Assembly: GCF_002849595.1 (NCBI RefSeq)
Contig: NZ_NRQR01000020.1
Span: 248,001 to 312,000, forward strand
Length of the DNA: 64,000 nt
From: Luteimonas rhizosphaerae
GTDB taxonomy: Bacteria > Pseudomonadota > Gammaproteobacteria > Xanthomonadales > Xanthomonadaceae
Reading direction: 5' to 3'
Shown here in pieces: positions 28,695 to 37,120 of the stretch. Both the position numbers and the translations under genes were made by a program. The stretch's first letter is position 1, and every line of letters starts with the position of its first letter. Under the pieces are notes generated by a model. The model saw only the letters and a list, made by a program, of their open reading frames with translations. It did not search any database and was not told the origin of the DNA.

Positions 28695-28712
28695 CTATAC
28701 CGGCGAGTATAG
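28695..28712. promoter_or_regulatory. Inverted repeat upstream of the RND operon
   Basis: CTATAC and GTATAG flank a 6-base centre, 45 bases before the adaptor start codon, in an AT-rich patch that also holds a GTATAC-like copy at 28672. This is where a TetR- or MarR-type repressor of an efflux operon would bind, but the regulator itself is not here. Confidence 0.5.
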
Positions 28713-28870
28713 CTAATTCGGATTGCCGCCGACAGCGTGAAGAAAGTCATGTTTCCAGCGTGGCCCGAACGGCAGGCGCGTCCGGAGCAGGTCAGACGGT
28801 CGGTCCTGCCGCGGATTCCGCACGCGGGCGCGCGCGCAGCGCCAGTCGCGTCGACAGCGGCCCGGGCCTC

Positions 28871-28904
28871 TTCTCCAGGGGGGCGGGTTCTCCAGGGGGG
28901 CGGG
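28871..28904. repeat. Perfect 17-base tandem duplication
   Basis: TTCTCCAGGGGGGCGGG occurs twice in a row with no spacer, between the RND promoter region and the 3' end of bioD. It may contribute to a G-rich structure downstream of bioD; otherwise its role is unknown. Confidence 0.7.
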
Positions 28905-28932
28905 GCGACCGCCCGGGACCGGGCCGCGAGCG

Positions 28933-29619
28933 TCAGCGCAGGCCTTCGATCCAGTCCGGCGCCAGGGTCAACGGCGCTGGGGACGCACCGGCACGGGCGA
29001 ACGGCAGCACGCCGAGGCACGGCGCCGGCAGCGCCGCACCGAGCAACTGCAGGTACGCGTCGACCCGGGAAAAGTCAGGATCGATGCGGTTGCCGATCCA
29101 GCCGACCAGGCGGCAGCCGTCCGCCGCGACCGCGCGCGCGGTCAGGCGCGCATGGCTCAGGCACCCGAGTCGCAGGCCGACCACCAGCACGACGCCGCCA
29201 CCGAGCTGCCGCGCCAGCGTGTGATGCTCGATGGCCTCGGCCAGCGGTGCGTCCCAGCCGCCCGCCCCTTCGACCAGCACGACGTCGGCCTGGGCTGCCA
29301 GCCGCGCGTGGGCGGCGAGAATCGTCGCGAGATCGACGGCCAGTCCCGCTTCGCGCGCGGCCAGCACCGGCGCGGTCGGTTCGGGCAGCGCGAACGGGTT
29401 GATGTCGCCGTATGCGGGACGCGGAGCGCTGGCCGCCTGCAGCGCGAGCGCATCGTCGTTGCGCCAGCGCCCGTCGAGCCAGTCGCAGCCGCTGGCCACC
29501 GGCTTCATACCGACCGCGCGATGGCCCTGCGCCCGCAGCGCATGCAGCAGCGCGACGCTGGCGTGGGTCTTGCCGACGCCGGTGTCGGTGCCGGTGACGA
29601 GAACACTGCGCGCGCTCAT
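28933..29619 (-). CDS. bioD: Dethiobiotin synthetase
   Basis: A 228-residue ATP-dependent carboxylase that closes the ureido ring of biotin. The P-loop is VTGTDTGVGKTHASVAL at about residues 7-23; MKPVASG and VVLVEGAGGWDAPL are the conserved substrate-binding blocks. The start at 29619 gives the usual N-terminus MSARSVLVTGTDTG. It overlaps the stop of the upstream channel gene (ATGA), so the two genes are coupled. No other biotin genes lie nearby. Confidence 0.94.
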   Translation of the reverse strand: MSARSVLVTGTDTGVGKTHASVALLHALRAQGHRAVGMKPVASGCDWLDGRWRNDDALALQAASAPRPAYGDINPFALPEPTAPVLAAREAGLAVDLATILAAHARLAAQADVVLVEGAGGWDAPLAEAIEHHTLARQLGGGVVLVVGLRLGCLSHARLTARAVAADGCRLVGWIGNRIDPDFSRVDAYLQLLGAALPAPCLGVLPFARAGASPAPLTLAPDWIEGLR

Positions 29620-30374
29620 GCCTCGCCCGCCGCCATGCCGGCGCGCACCCGCGCGAGCCGTCGCGCGCTGCGCAGGCCGAACCACGGCATCAACACCGCG
29701 AGCGCGCAATAGACCATGCCGGGCAGTCCTTGCCAGACCGAACCGGCCGGCAGCGGCAACAGGGCGAGCAGCACCGATGCGAAGGCGGTCAGCATCAGCC
29801 AGGTCATCGCACCGACCTCCTGCTGCAGCACGCAACGCTCGAGCGGATCCAGCGCCAATGCATGCGCACGCGCGAGTCCGTAGCGGTTGAGCAGCACCAG
29901 GAGCAGGCACATCGCCGCGAACCCCACGCCATAGATCACGTACAGGCTGCGGGCGCCGCCCGCGAGGTCGTCCAGCGGCATCGGCGACGGCGCCCACCCG
30001 CCGGTCAGGAAATGCAGGGCCACGCCCATGATCAGGCGCAGCGGATAGACGTACAGCAGCGTCACCGCGACCAGCGACAGGCCGAGCACGGCAATCCGCG
30101 CATCCATCAGCCCGGTGCGCCGGCTGAAACGATGATGCGTGCTCCAGAACATCGCCAGGATGGCGAAGCACGCGAGAAACGCAGGCGCACGCTTGAGCGC
30201 TTCCTGCAATTCGGACACGCTCGTCGGCATCGCGTCGAACGAAATCACCAGCAGGGTCACCGCGAACGCGAACGCCGCATCGACGAACGTCTCCAGTCGC
30301 GACGGCTGCAGGCCGCGCAGGCGGAAGCCGTCGCTGTCGCGCGTAGCGGGCACCCTGTCCTGCCCCGCCTCCAT
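29616..30374 (-). CDS. TMEM175-family potassium channel-like membrane protein
   Basis: A 252-residue integral membrane protein with six or seven helices. The first helix carries RLETFVDAAFAFAVTLLV, the TMEM175/DUF1211 signature segment in which the usual FSD triplet reads FVD. Bacterial relatives are described as leak-type K+ channels. ATG at 30374 is preferred over the GTG at 30380. The C-terminal extension of about 100 residues beyond the core six helices is unusual. It is translationally coupled to bioD; a functional link is not evident. Confidence 0.75.
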   Translation of the reverse strand: MEAGQDRVPATRDSDGFRLRGLQPSRLETFVDAAFAFAVTLLVISFDAMPTSVSELQEALKRAPAFLACFAILAMFWSTHHRFSRRTGLMDARIAVLGLSLVAVTLLYVYPLRLIMGVALHFLTGGWAPSPMPLDDLAGGARSLYVIYGVGFAAMCLLLVLLNRYGLARAHALALDPLERCVLQQEVGAMTWLMLTAFASVLLALLPLPAGSVWQGLPGMVYCALAVLMPWFGLRSARRLARVRAGMAAGEA

Positions 30375-30419
30375 CAGCACGCCCCGGGGCGGCGCCGGCC
30401 CCGCTGATACACTGCCCGC

Positions 30420-30902
30420 ATGTTCACATCAGCCTCCCTGAGCGGAACCAAGCCCGAGCAGTATGCCGCGCTCGTCGCGCAGGCACGCGCGCTGCTGCAA
30501 GGCGAATCCGACGCGATCGCCAATGCCGCGAACCTGTCGGCCCTGGTCTTCAACGCCCTGCCCGATCTCAACTGGACCGGGTTCTATCTCTACGACGGCG
30601 TCGAGCTGGTCGTCGGCCCCTTCCAGGGCCTGCCGGCCTGCGTGCGCATCCCGCTGGACAAGGGCGTCTGCGGCGCCGCGGCGCGAACCCGCCAGACCCA
30701 GCGCGTCGACGACGTGCACGCCTTCCCCGGCCACATCGCCTGCGACAGCGCCTCGCGTTCGGAAGTCGTCGTGCCGCTGTACGACGGCGACCGCCTGATT
30801 GGCGTATTCGATCTCGACAGTCCGCTGCCGGCCCGTTTCGACGTTGAAGACCAGGCCGGGCTCGAAGCCCTGGCGTCCGTCTATCTCGAATCGCTGCGAT
30901 GA
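30420..30902 (+). CDS. msrC: Free methionine-(R)-sulfoxide reductase (GAF domain)
   Basis: A 160-residue GAF protein of the fRMsr family, which reduces free Met-R-sulfoxide with thioredoxin. The three Cys residues of the E. coli enzyme (84, 94 and 118) are present at 74, 84 and 108, with identical spacing: LPACVRIPLD, KGVCGAAAR and HIACDSASRSE. The start at 30420 gives the family N-terminus. It overlaps the next gene by ATGA at 30899, so both are likely expressed together. It is divergent from the TMEM175 gene. Confidence 0.93.
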   Translation: MFTSASLSGTKPEQYAALVAQARALLQGESDAIANAANLSALVFNALPDLNWTGFYLYDGVELVVGPFQGLPACVRIPLDKGVCGAAARTRQTQRVDDVHAFPGHIACDSASRSEVVVPLYDGDRLIGVFDLDSPLPARFDVEDQAGLEALASVYLESLR

Positions 30903-31285
30903 CCACCGCTCCGCTGAAGCTGCGCAACATCGGACCCAAATCGGCCGCCTGGCTGCGCCAGGTGGGCCTGCGCACGCGCGAGGATCTGGCCGACGCCGGC
31001 CCGCTCGAGGCCTTCATGCGCGTCAAGCGCGCCGGCTTCAAGCCCAGCCTCAACCTGCTGTATTCGCTGGAAGGCGCGTTGTGCGATTGCCACTGGCAGG
31101 AGGTGCCCGACGCACGTCGCCAGGAACTCGTCGCGGCCGCCGAAGCCGCGATCGCCCAGCTGCCCGCGCCGCGTGGCCGTCCGGCTGCCGGTCCGGTCAC
31201 GACCACCGTGCATGCCGAGGGCGCGCTCGACGACGACGGCACCGACCCCGCGGACGACGCGCACGCCGCCGTGGCGCGCGACTGA
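30899..31285 (+). CDS. TfoX C-terminal domain protein
   Basis: A 128-residue protein. Residues about 6-85 match the TfoX C-terminal domain, a helix-hairpin-helix-like fold, with LRNIGPKSAAWLRQVGL and ALCDCHWQEVP. The competence regulator N-terminal domain is missing. The remaining 40 residues are Ala/Asp-rich and probably disordered. It is coupled to the free-methionine sulfoxide reductase gene. A nucleic-acid-binding role is possible but not established for stand-alone copies. Confidence 0.8.
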   Translation: MTTAPLKLRNIGPKSAAWLRQVGLRTREDLADAGPLEAFMRVKRAGFKPSLNLLYSLEGALCDCHWQEVPDARRQELVAAAEAAIAQLPAPRGRPAAGPVTTTVHAEGALDDDGTDPADDAHAAVARD

Positions 31286-31348
31286 TCCCACGCGATCCTC
31301 CGCGGACCGCGCACGCCACGCGACCGCGAACGTTCGCGTACACTCCCG

Positions 31349-31551
31349 CCTGCTTCGCGGTGACCCCACGGCTTTCGCCACCGGGTTGAAACGGGAAGCC
31401 GGTGACGACCCGCCTCCCGCGGCGTCCATTCCGGCACTGCCCCCGCAACGGTAAGCGCGTATGGGATCTCGCATCCGCCACTGTGCCTTCGGCATGGGAA
31501 GGCGCGGGATCCCGGGCCCTCGGCCCGCCGCGCGAGTCCGGAGACCGGCCA
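31349..31551 (+). promoter_or_regulatory. Cobalamin (adenosylcobalamin-type) riboswitch
   Basis: The B12-box core is readable: GGGAAGCCGGTG (31393-31404), GCACTGCCCCCGCAACGG (31434-31451), GCCACTGTGCC (31477-31487), CATGGGAAGGCGCGGG (31493-31508), and the closing CGAGTCCGGAGACCGGCC (31533-31550). The first stem starts near 31349. It lies 145 bases upstream of the TonB-dependent receptor gene and should shut off its expression when cobalamin is abundant. A hairpin just after it (31570-31590) could be the expression platform. Confidence 0.93.
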
Positions 31552-31695
31552 CGGAGCGCGACCTGATTGTGATGCGGCGGGCATCACGGCGGCGTTCCGG
31601 ACCGTCGTGTCCGGTCGGCAGCCTGTCCGTCTCCATGCGATCGCCAGATCCGAACCCGAACCGCATGCGTGGGCGCATGCGACTGGAGACCCGCA

Positions 31696-33567
31696 ATGCC
31701 ATTCCGTCCCTTGTCCCTGGCGATCCTCGCCGCACTCGTCTCGCCTGTTGCCACGGCGGCGACCGCCGCCGATGCGCGTGACCTCGATACCGTGCTCGTC
31801 ACCGCCAACCGTAGCGAAAGCACGCTCGGCGACACCATCGTGCCGGCCCAGGTCATCGACCGCGCCGAGATCGAACGCACCCAGGCGCGCGACCTGCCCG
31901 AACTCCTGCGCGGCCGCGCCGGCATCCAGATCGCGAACCAGGGCGGACCGGGCAAGCTCAGCTCGGTGTTCATGCGCGGCAGCGAGTCCGACCACGTGCT
32001 GGTGCTCGTCGACGGCGTGCGCATCGGCTCGGCGACCGCCGGACTGGCGTCGTTCCAGGACATCCCGGTCGACCAGATCGAGCGCATCGAAATCGTCCGC
32101 GGCCCGCGCTCCAGCCTGTACGGCTCGGAAGCGATCGGCGGCGTCATCCAGATCTTCACCCGTCGCAATACCGGCGCGATCCGTCCGCACGCACGCATCG
32201 GCGTGGGCAGCCACGACCTGCGCGAAGCCAGCGCCGGCATCGGCGGCCGCACCGGCCGCGGCTGGTTCGGCGTCGACGCGGCGTTCCAGCGCACCGATGG
32301 CATCGACAGCTGCCGCGGGTCGGGCACGCTGTTCCAGGGCTGTTTCGTCGATGAGCCGGACCGCGACGGCTATCGCAACCGCTCGCTCAATGCGCGCGGC
32401 GGCGTCGAACTCGCGCACGGTCTGACGCTCGAAGGCAACCTGCTGCATGCCGACGCGTTCAACGAGTACGACGGCAGCGTGTTCGGCGGCAACGAAGCGA
32501 ACAACATCCAGCAGGTCGGCGGCGGCACGCTCACCTACGCGCCGTCGGACGTGGTCACGCTGACCGCGCAGGCCGGCCGGGCCTACGACAAGTCCACGAC
32601 ATACTTCCGCGACATCGACGCGGGCACGCGTGTCGATGTCGGCCGGATCGACACGCGCCGCGATACCGCTTCGCTGCAGGCGGATTTCGGCCTCGCGCCG
32701 ACCCAGCGTGTCTCGCTGGGCTTCGACTGGATGTCCGACAACATCGAAAGCGACACCGCCTATGCCTTGACCGCACGCAACAACGTCGCGGTGTTCTCCG
32801 ACTACACGGCGCGTTTCGGCGCGCACCGCGTGCAGGCCGGTGTGCGCCACGACGACAACGAACAGTTCGGCGGCCACACCACCGGCAGCCTCGGTTGGGG
32901 CCTGGATTTCGATCATGGGCTCCGTCTCAACGCCAGCGCCGCCACCAGCTTCAAGGCGCCGACGTTCAACGATCTCTACTTTCCGTTCGGCAGCGGCAAC
33001 CCGGACCTCGAGCCGGAGCGCGCGAAGACCGCCAACCTCGGCCTCGCGCAGTACCGCGACACGTGGAACTGGTCGATCAACGCGTTCGAAAGCCGGGTCG
33101 ACGATCTGATCTTCCTCGACAGCAATTTCGTCCCGCAGAACATCCAGCAAGCCCGCATCCGGGGCGCCGAGCTGACGTTCGCGACCACGCTCGCCGGTTT
33201 CGACCTGTCGACCGAACTGAGCCACGTCGATCCGCGCGACCGCAGCGACAGTGCCAACAACGGCAACCTGCTCGCCCGCCGCGCGCGCAACAGCGGCCGC
33301 CTCGACATCGACCGCAGCTTCGGAGACTTCCGCATCGGCACCACGCTGCGCGCCAGCAGCAGCCGCTTCGACAACGCCGCCAACACGGTGCGCGTCGCCG
33401 GGCACGGCACGCTGGACCTGCGCGCGGCGTGGGCGTTCACTCCGCACTGGACGCTGGAAGCGCGCGCGACCAACGTGCTCGACAAGGATTACGAAACCGT
33501 CGCCTGGTATTACCAGCCGGGCCGCGAATACGGGCTGGCGCTGCGCTGGCAGCCGGCGTCGCGTTGA
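31696..33567 (+). CDS. btuB: TonB-dependent vitamin B12 receptor, BtuB-like
   Basis: A 623-residue outer-membrane receptor. The signal peptide ends near residue 24 (VATAATAA); DTVLVTANR is a TonB box; the plug domain spans about 35-145 (LPELLRGRAGIQI; VLVLVDGVRIGS; IEIVRGPRSSLYGS); the C-terminal 22-strand barrel ends in EYGLALRWQPASR. The start at 31696 follows GGAG. BtuB takes up cobalamin in concert with TonB-ExbBD. The riboswitch upstream strongly supports the substrate. Length matches E. coli BtuB plus about 10 residues. Confidence 0.94.
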   Translation: MPFRPLSLAILAALVSPVATAATAADARDLDTVLVTANRSESTLGDTIVPAQVIDRAEIERTQARDLPELLRGRAGIQIANQGGPGKLSSVFMRGSESDHVLVLVDGVRIGSATAGLASFQDIPVDQIERIEIVRGPRSSLYGSEAIGGVIQIFTRRNTGAIRPHARIGVGSHDLREASAGIGGRTGRGWFGVDAAFQRTDGIDSCRGSGTLFQGCFVDEPDRDGYRNRSLNARGGVELAHGLTLEGNLLHADAFNEYDGSVFGGNEANNIQQVGGGTLTYAPSDVVTLTAQAGRAYDKSTTYFRDIDAGTRVDVGRIDTRRDTASLQADFGLAPTQRVSLGFDWMSDNIESDTAYALTARNNVAVFSDYTARFGAHRVQAGVRHDDNEQFGGHTTGSLGWGLDFDHGLRLNASAATSFKAPTFNDLYFPFGSGNPDLEPERAKTANLGLAQYRDTWNWSINAFESRVDDLIFLDSNFVPQNIQQARIRGAELTFATTLAGFDLSTELSHVDPRDRSDSANNGNLLARRARNSGRLDIDRSFGDFRIGTTLRASSSRFDNAANTVRVAGHGTLDLRAAWAFTPHWTLEARATNVLDKDYETVAWYYQPGREYGLALRWQPASR

Positions 33568-33585
33568 CACGACGGCCTCACGATC

Positions 33586-33616
33586 AAAAAAGCCCCGCAC
33601 ATGCGGGGCTTTTTTT
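33586..33616. terminator. Bidirectional terminator between btuB and the cold-shock gene
   Basis: A 9-bp stem AGCCCCGCA/TGCGGGGCT is flanked by six A residues on the left and seven T residues on the right, so it can end both btuB and the convergent cold-shock gene. Confidence 0.9.
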
Positions 33617-33633
33617 GCGGCGGGGCCCCGCGC

Positions 33634-33840
33634 TCAGGCCGCGGGTGCGACGCCGGTGGCCGTGGCGCCCTTGGGACCCTGGGTCACCTCGTAACTGACA
33701 CGCTGCCCCTCCTGCAGCGACCGGAATCCCGACGCGCTGATCGCCGAATAGTGCACGAAGACATCCGCGCTCCCGTCCTCCGGGGCGATGAATCCGAATC
33801 CTTTCGCATCGTTGAACCACTTCACTGTGCCGAATTGCAT
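33634..33840 (-). CDS. Cold-shock domain protein (CspA family)
   Basis: A 68-residue single cold-shock domain protein. The RNA-binding motifs are KGFGFI (RNP1) and VFVHY (RNP2), and the start is [11 protein letters not shown] at 33840, preceded by GAGGT at about 11 bases. It binds single-stranded nucleic acids and acts as an RNA chaperone; cold inducibility is not shown. The frame stays open upstream, but that extension contains no family sequence. It is monocistronic with its own terminator. Confidence 0.95.
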   Translation of the reverse strand: MQFGTVKWFNDAKGFGFIAPEDGSADVFVHYSAISASGFRSLQEGQRVSYEVTQGPKGATATGVAPAA

Positions 33841-33940
33841 GGACGTCTGACCTCGTGTGGATACGTGATGCCGCCGGGCATGCAAGGTGCACGGCGTGCG
33901 ATCCGAGTCTGCAACGCATCGCGCGCGCGATGCAAACGCG

Positions 33941-34696
33941 TCACGCCGCCAGCAGCGCGCGCACCAGCGCCGGCACGCCGGACGTCGCGGCGGCGACATT
34001 GCTCAGCACGTCCTCGAAGGTGATGACTTCCTCCGCGTCCGGGCCCGCGCCGGCGGCCCAGTTCGCGACGATCGCGAGGCACGCGTAGTCCAGGCCGAGC
34101 TCCCGCGCGAGCCCCGCTTCCGGCATGCCCGTCATGCCGACCAGATCGCAGCCGTCGCGACGCATGCGTGCGATTTCCGCGCGCGTCTCGAGGCGCGGGC
34201 CCTGGGTCGCGCCGTAGCAGCCGCCGTCGACCAGATCCACCGCGGCGACACGTGCCGCGTCGAGCAAGGCGCGACGCAGCGCCGGCGTGTAGGGATCGCC
34301 GAAATCGACATGCAGCACCTCGCTGCCTTCTTCCTCACTGAAGGTGGCGACGCGACCCCAGGTGTAATCGATCATCTGGTCCGGACAGGCCAGCACGCGC
34401 GGCCCGAAGCGCTCGGTGATCCCGCCCACGGTATTGAGCGCCAGCACACGCGTCGCACCCAGCGCATGCAAGGCCGCCAGGTTCGCGCGGTAGTTGATCC
34501 GGTGCGGCGGTACCGAATGGCCTTCGCCATGCCGCGCGAGAAATGCGACGCGCTTGCCGTCCAGCGTGCCGACGCGCACCGGCCCCGACAACGCGCCGAA
34601 ACGCGTGACCGGCTGGTGCGGCTCGACGTCCTGCAGATCGGCCAGCTGGTAGAGGCCGGTACCGCCGATGACGGCGAGGTCGATGTCGAGGTTCAT
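33941..34696 (-). CDS. S-methyl-5'-thioinosine phosphorylase (MTIP)
   Basis: A 251-residue PNP/MTAP-family phosphorylase. Phosphate- and ribose-binding blocks GGTGLYQL (10-17), [18 protein letters not shown] and [13 protein letters not shown] are clear. In place of the adenine-specific Asp pair near the C-terminus the sequence has ANWAAG with Asn, as in 6-oxopurine-specific enzymes, so it is best called a thioinosine phosphorylase rather than an adenosine one. It would act in methionine salvage and polyamine by-product recycling. A minimal start at 34696 gives [14 protein letters not shown]. Likely co-transcribed with hpt (147 bases upstream) and nagZ. Confidence 0.85.
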   Translation of the reverse strand: MNLDIDLAVIGGTGLYQLADLQDVEPHQPVTRFGALSGPVRVGTLDGKRVAFLARHGEGHSVPPHRINYRANLAALHALGATRVLALNTVGGITERFGPRVLACPDQMIDYTWGRVATFSEEEGSEVLHVDFGDPYTPALRRALLDAARVAAVDLVDGGCYGATQGPRLETRAEIARMRRDGCDLVGMTGMPEAGLARELGLDYACLAIVANWAAGAGPDAEEVITFEDVLSNVAAATSGVPALVRALLAA

Positions 34697-34842
34697 GGAA
34701 GTCTCGTGATTGGGCGAAGTCGGAACGCGGTGCACGGGAAAACGTCGGCATCGCGGGCGCCAGGACAGCAACGCGCAGGACCGGCGCCTTGGCGTCGGAG
34801 ACACGGGCGACGGGTCGGCAGCGTGCCCCCTCGCCCGTGGCC

Positions 34843-35403
34843 TCACTCCGCCAGTGCGTAGATCGCCGGCAGGTTGCGGCCCTGCTCGTGGAAGTCCATG
34901 CCGTAGCCGAAAACGTAACGGTCCGGCACGCTGATGCCGACGTAGTCCGCTTCGATGCCCTCGACGCAGCGGTCGTGGTCCTTGGTCGCGAGCACCGCGA
35001 TGCGCACGTCGGCGGCGCCCTGGTCCTCGCACCAGTGCTTGACCGCCTTGAGCGTGTGGCCCTCGTCGAGGATGTCGTCGACCAGCAGCACGCGACGACC
35101 CTGCAGCGGCGTCGCCGGCCGGTGCAGCCACGCCAGGCCCGAGCCCGTCGTATTGCCGCGATAGCGGGTCGCGTGCAGGTAGTCGAATTCGAGGTCGATC
35201 TCGTTCTCGCCGAGCGCGAACGCCAGCTGCGTGGCGAACGGCATGCCGCCGTGCATCACGGTGAGGTAGACCGGCGGCAGGTCGTCGTCGCCGTAGTCGT
35301 CTGCGATCTCGTCGGCCATCACTTCGATCGCGTCCTCGAGGGCATCGCGGTCGAAGAGCAGGTCGGCGCTGTCGAGGACGTCGTCGAGGCGGGGAATGTT
35401 CAT
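34843..35403 (-). CDS. hpt: Hypoxanthine(-guanine) phosphoribosyltransferase
   Basis: A 186-residue purine salvage enzyme. The PRPP-binding motif is VLLVDDILDEGHTL near residues 106-119. The N-terminus has an extension before the core. It starts four bases inside the nagZ stop (ATGA overlap), so it is translationally coupled. Together with the MTIP gene downstream it makes a small purine-salvage cluster. Guanine versus hypoxanthine preference cannot be told from sequence alone. Confidence 0.9.
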   Translation of the reverse strand: MNIPRLDDVLDSADLLFDRDALEDAIEVMADEIADDYGDDDLPPVYLTVMHGGMPFATQLAFALGENEIDLEFDYLHATRYRGNTTGSGLAWLHRPATPLQGRRVLLVDDILDEGHTLKAVKHWCEDQGAADVRIAVLATKDHDRCVEGIEADYVGISVPDRYVFGYGMDFHEQGRNLPAIYALAE

Positions 35404-36389
35404 GCGGTGTCTCCAGTGCGGCGCTGTGCGGACCCGGTGTCGGCGAGCGCGCCGTCCCAGCCGAGCGCGCCGCGCCCGATCAGGCCGGTCAGCGCCATGG
35501 TATTGAGCGTGCGGCCGTCGACGGCCGCCAGCGATTCGGCGACGAGCTCGGGATGGCAGACCAGCACGACGTCACAACCCGCATCGAGGTGCGCGTCGAC
35601 GCGTGCCTTGACGCCACCGGCCGAAAACGCCGCGGCCATGCCGATGTCGTCGGAGAACACCACACCACGGAAGCCCATCTCGCCGCGCAGGATCTCGTTG
35701 ATCCAGCGCGGCGAATAACCCGCGGGCTCCGGTGCGACCTGCGGATAGATCACGTGCGCCAGCATCACCGCGTCGGCGCCGGCATCGATCCCGGCGACGA
35801 AGGGCACGAGGTCGTGCGCGCGGATCTCGTCGAGACCGCGCCGGTCGATGGCCTCATCGAAATGCGTGTCCTCCCGCACCGAGCCGTGGCCCGGAAAGTG
35901 CTTCAGCGTCGCTGCCATGCCGGACGCGTGCATGCCCTCGACGTAGGCGCGCGTCAGCGCGGCGACCACGTGCGGATCGTCCGAGAACGCGCGATCGCCG
36001 ATCGCCAGATTGCCGTGGCCGACGTCGACCACGGGCGCGAAACTCAGGTCGACGCCACTGTCACGCACTTCGTCGGCCATGCGCCGCGCGTGCGCGCGCG
36101 CCGCCTCGAGCGCGGCGTCGGGATCGGCCAGGTACTGGGCGCCGAAGCCCGACAGCGCCGGCAACGCCGAATAGCCCGCCTGGAAGCGCTGGACCCGCCC
36201 GCCTTCCTGGTCTACGCAGACGAGCTGCGGCCGTGGAGCGGCGTCGCGGATCGCGGCCGAGAGCTCGGCGACCTGGGCGCGCGAAGCGAAATTGCGTTTG
36301 AACAGGATCACGCCGGCGCAGGCGTCGTGCCGCAGCCAGTCGCGCTCCTGCGCGGTCAATTCGGTGCCGGCTACGCCGATCACGAGCAT
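35400..36389 (-). CDS. nagZ: Beta-N-acetylhexosaminidase NagZ (GH3)
   Basis: A 329-residue cytoplasmic glycosidase that removes GlcNAc from recycled muropeptides, affecting AmpC induction. The GH3 signature KHFPGHGSVREDTH (about 167-180) contributes His and Asp of the catalytic loop; GVVFSDDIGM (about 245-254) contains the nucleophilic Asp. No signal peptide is present. First gene of the nagZ-hpt-MTIP cluster. The 217-base stretch upstream of it shows no gene. Confidence 0.93.
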   Translation of the reverse strand: MLVIGVAGTELTAQERDWLRHDACAGVILFKRNFASRAQVAELSAAIRDAAPRPQLVCVDQEGGRVQRFQAGYSALPALSGFGAQYLADPDAALEAARAHARRMADEVRDSGVDLSFAPVVDVGHGNLAIGDRAFSDDPHVVAALTRAYVEGMHASGMAATLKHFPGHGSVREDTHFDEAIDRRGLDEIRAHDLVPFVAGIDAGADAVMLAHVIYPQVAPEPAGYSPRWINEILRGEMGFRGVVFSDDIGMAAAFSAGGVKARVDAHLDAGCDVVLVCHPELVAESLAAVDGRTLNTMALTGLIGRGALGWDGALADTGSAQRRTGDTA

Positions 36390-36606
36390 CGTGGAGTCTC
36401 CATCGCACGCCCCATGGCGCCGGCGCGCATTGTCGCAGATGGCGTGCGATGCGACCGTTCAGCCGGCGGCCGCCCGTTCCACGGGCGCGGTGCACGGGGC
36501 GTCGACCGCGAAGACGAGTCCGCAAGGGTCCCGGGCGCCGCTCGCGACGCAGGCCGGGCGGCGGGACGCGACTCCGACCGCGTCGCCACCCGATCCGGAC
36601 GCAGCG

Positions 36607-37110
36607 TCAGTCGCGCTCCGCCGCGTCCCAGCGCGCGTAGGGATGCGAGGCCAGCGCCAGGTTGTAGTAGCGCGTCAGCTCGGTCACGTCCTCGCCCGCC
36701 CACGCCGGTCGCTCGAACGCTTCGTCGGCGGCATCGAGCTCGATCTCCGCGACCACCAGCCCGGCATTGTCGCCGAGGAACTCATCGACCTCCCACAGGT
36801 GCGCGCCGTGGCGCACGTAGTGACGACGCTTCTCGACGAGGCCACCGACGCACAGCGCCAGCAGCGCCTGCGCGTCGTCGACCGGCAAGGGGAGCTCGAA
36901 TTCCTGGCGCGTCGGGCCCGCCTCACGCGACTTGATGTTGAGAAACGCGCGTGCGCCTTCGATGCGCACGCGCACCGACGCCTTCTGCGCGCCGCCCTCG
37001 ACCGCCGCGAGATCGTTGAGATAGCCTTGCGCCATCGGCACGACGTCGTGGGCCGCAGCGCGCCAGGCGTCGCTGGTGACCCGGAACTTGCGTTCGATCT
37101 CGATGCCCAT
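36607..37110 (-). CDS. CYTH-domain protein (inorganic triphosphatase/adenylate-cyclase-like)
   Basis: A 167-residue stand-alone CYTH domain. It begins MGIEIERKFRV with the ExExK motif (EIERK), followed by a strand pair with RVRIEGARAFLNIK and EVDEFLGDNAGLVVAEIEL, the Mg-binding acidic residues of the tunnel fold. Small bacterial members are inorganic triphosphatases; nucleotide triphosphatase or cyclase activity is possible. The start at 37110 is 11 bases downstream of the rlmD stop, so it is likely its co-transcribed partner. Confidence 0.85.
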   Translation of the reverse strand: MGIEIERKFRVTSDAWRAAAHDVVPMAQGYLNDLAAVEGGAQKASVRVRIEGARAFLNIKSREAGPTRQEFELPLPVDDAQALLALCVGGLVEKRRHYVRHGAHLWEVDEFLGDNAGLVVAEIELDAADEAFERPAWAGEDVTELTRYYNLALASHPYARWDAAERD

Positions 37111-37120
37111 CGCGACGCCC

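Noticed and set aside
24193..28716. A 1507-codon open frame on the plus strand opposite the RND pump and adaptor
   Set aside because: It is the antisense of well-supported genes; it has no domain motifs and is Arg/His/Gln-rich, as expected for a shadow frame in G+C-rich DNA.
30568..33600. A 1010-codon open frame on the minus strand opposite msrC, the riboswitch and btuB
   Set aside because: Antisense of genes with clear domains and crosses the riboswitch; no motif of its own.
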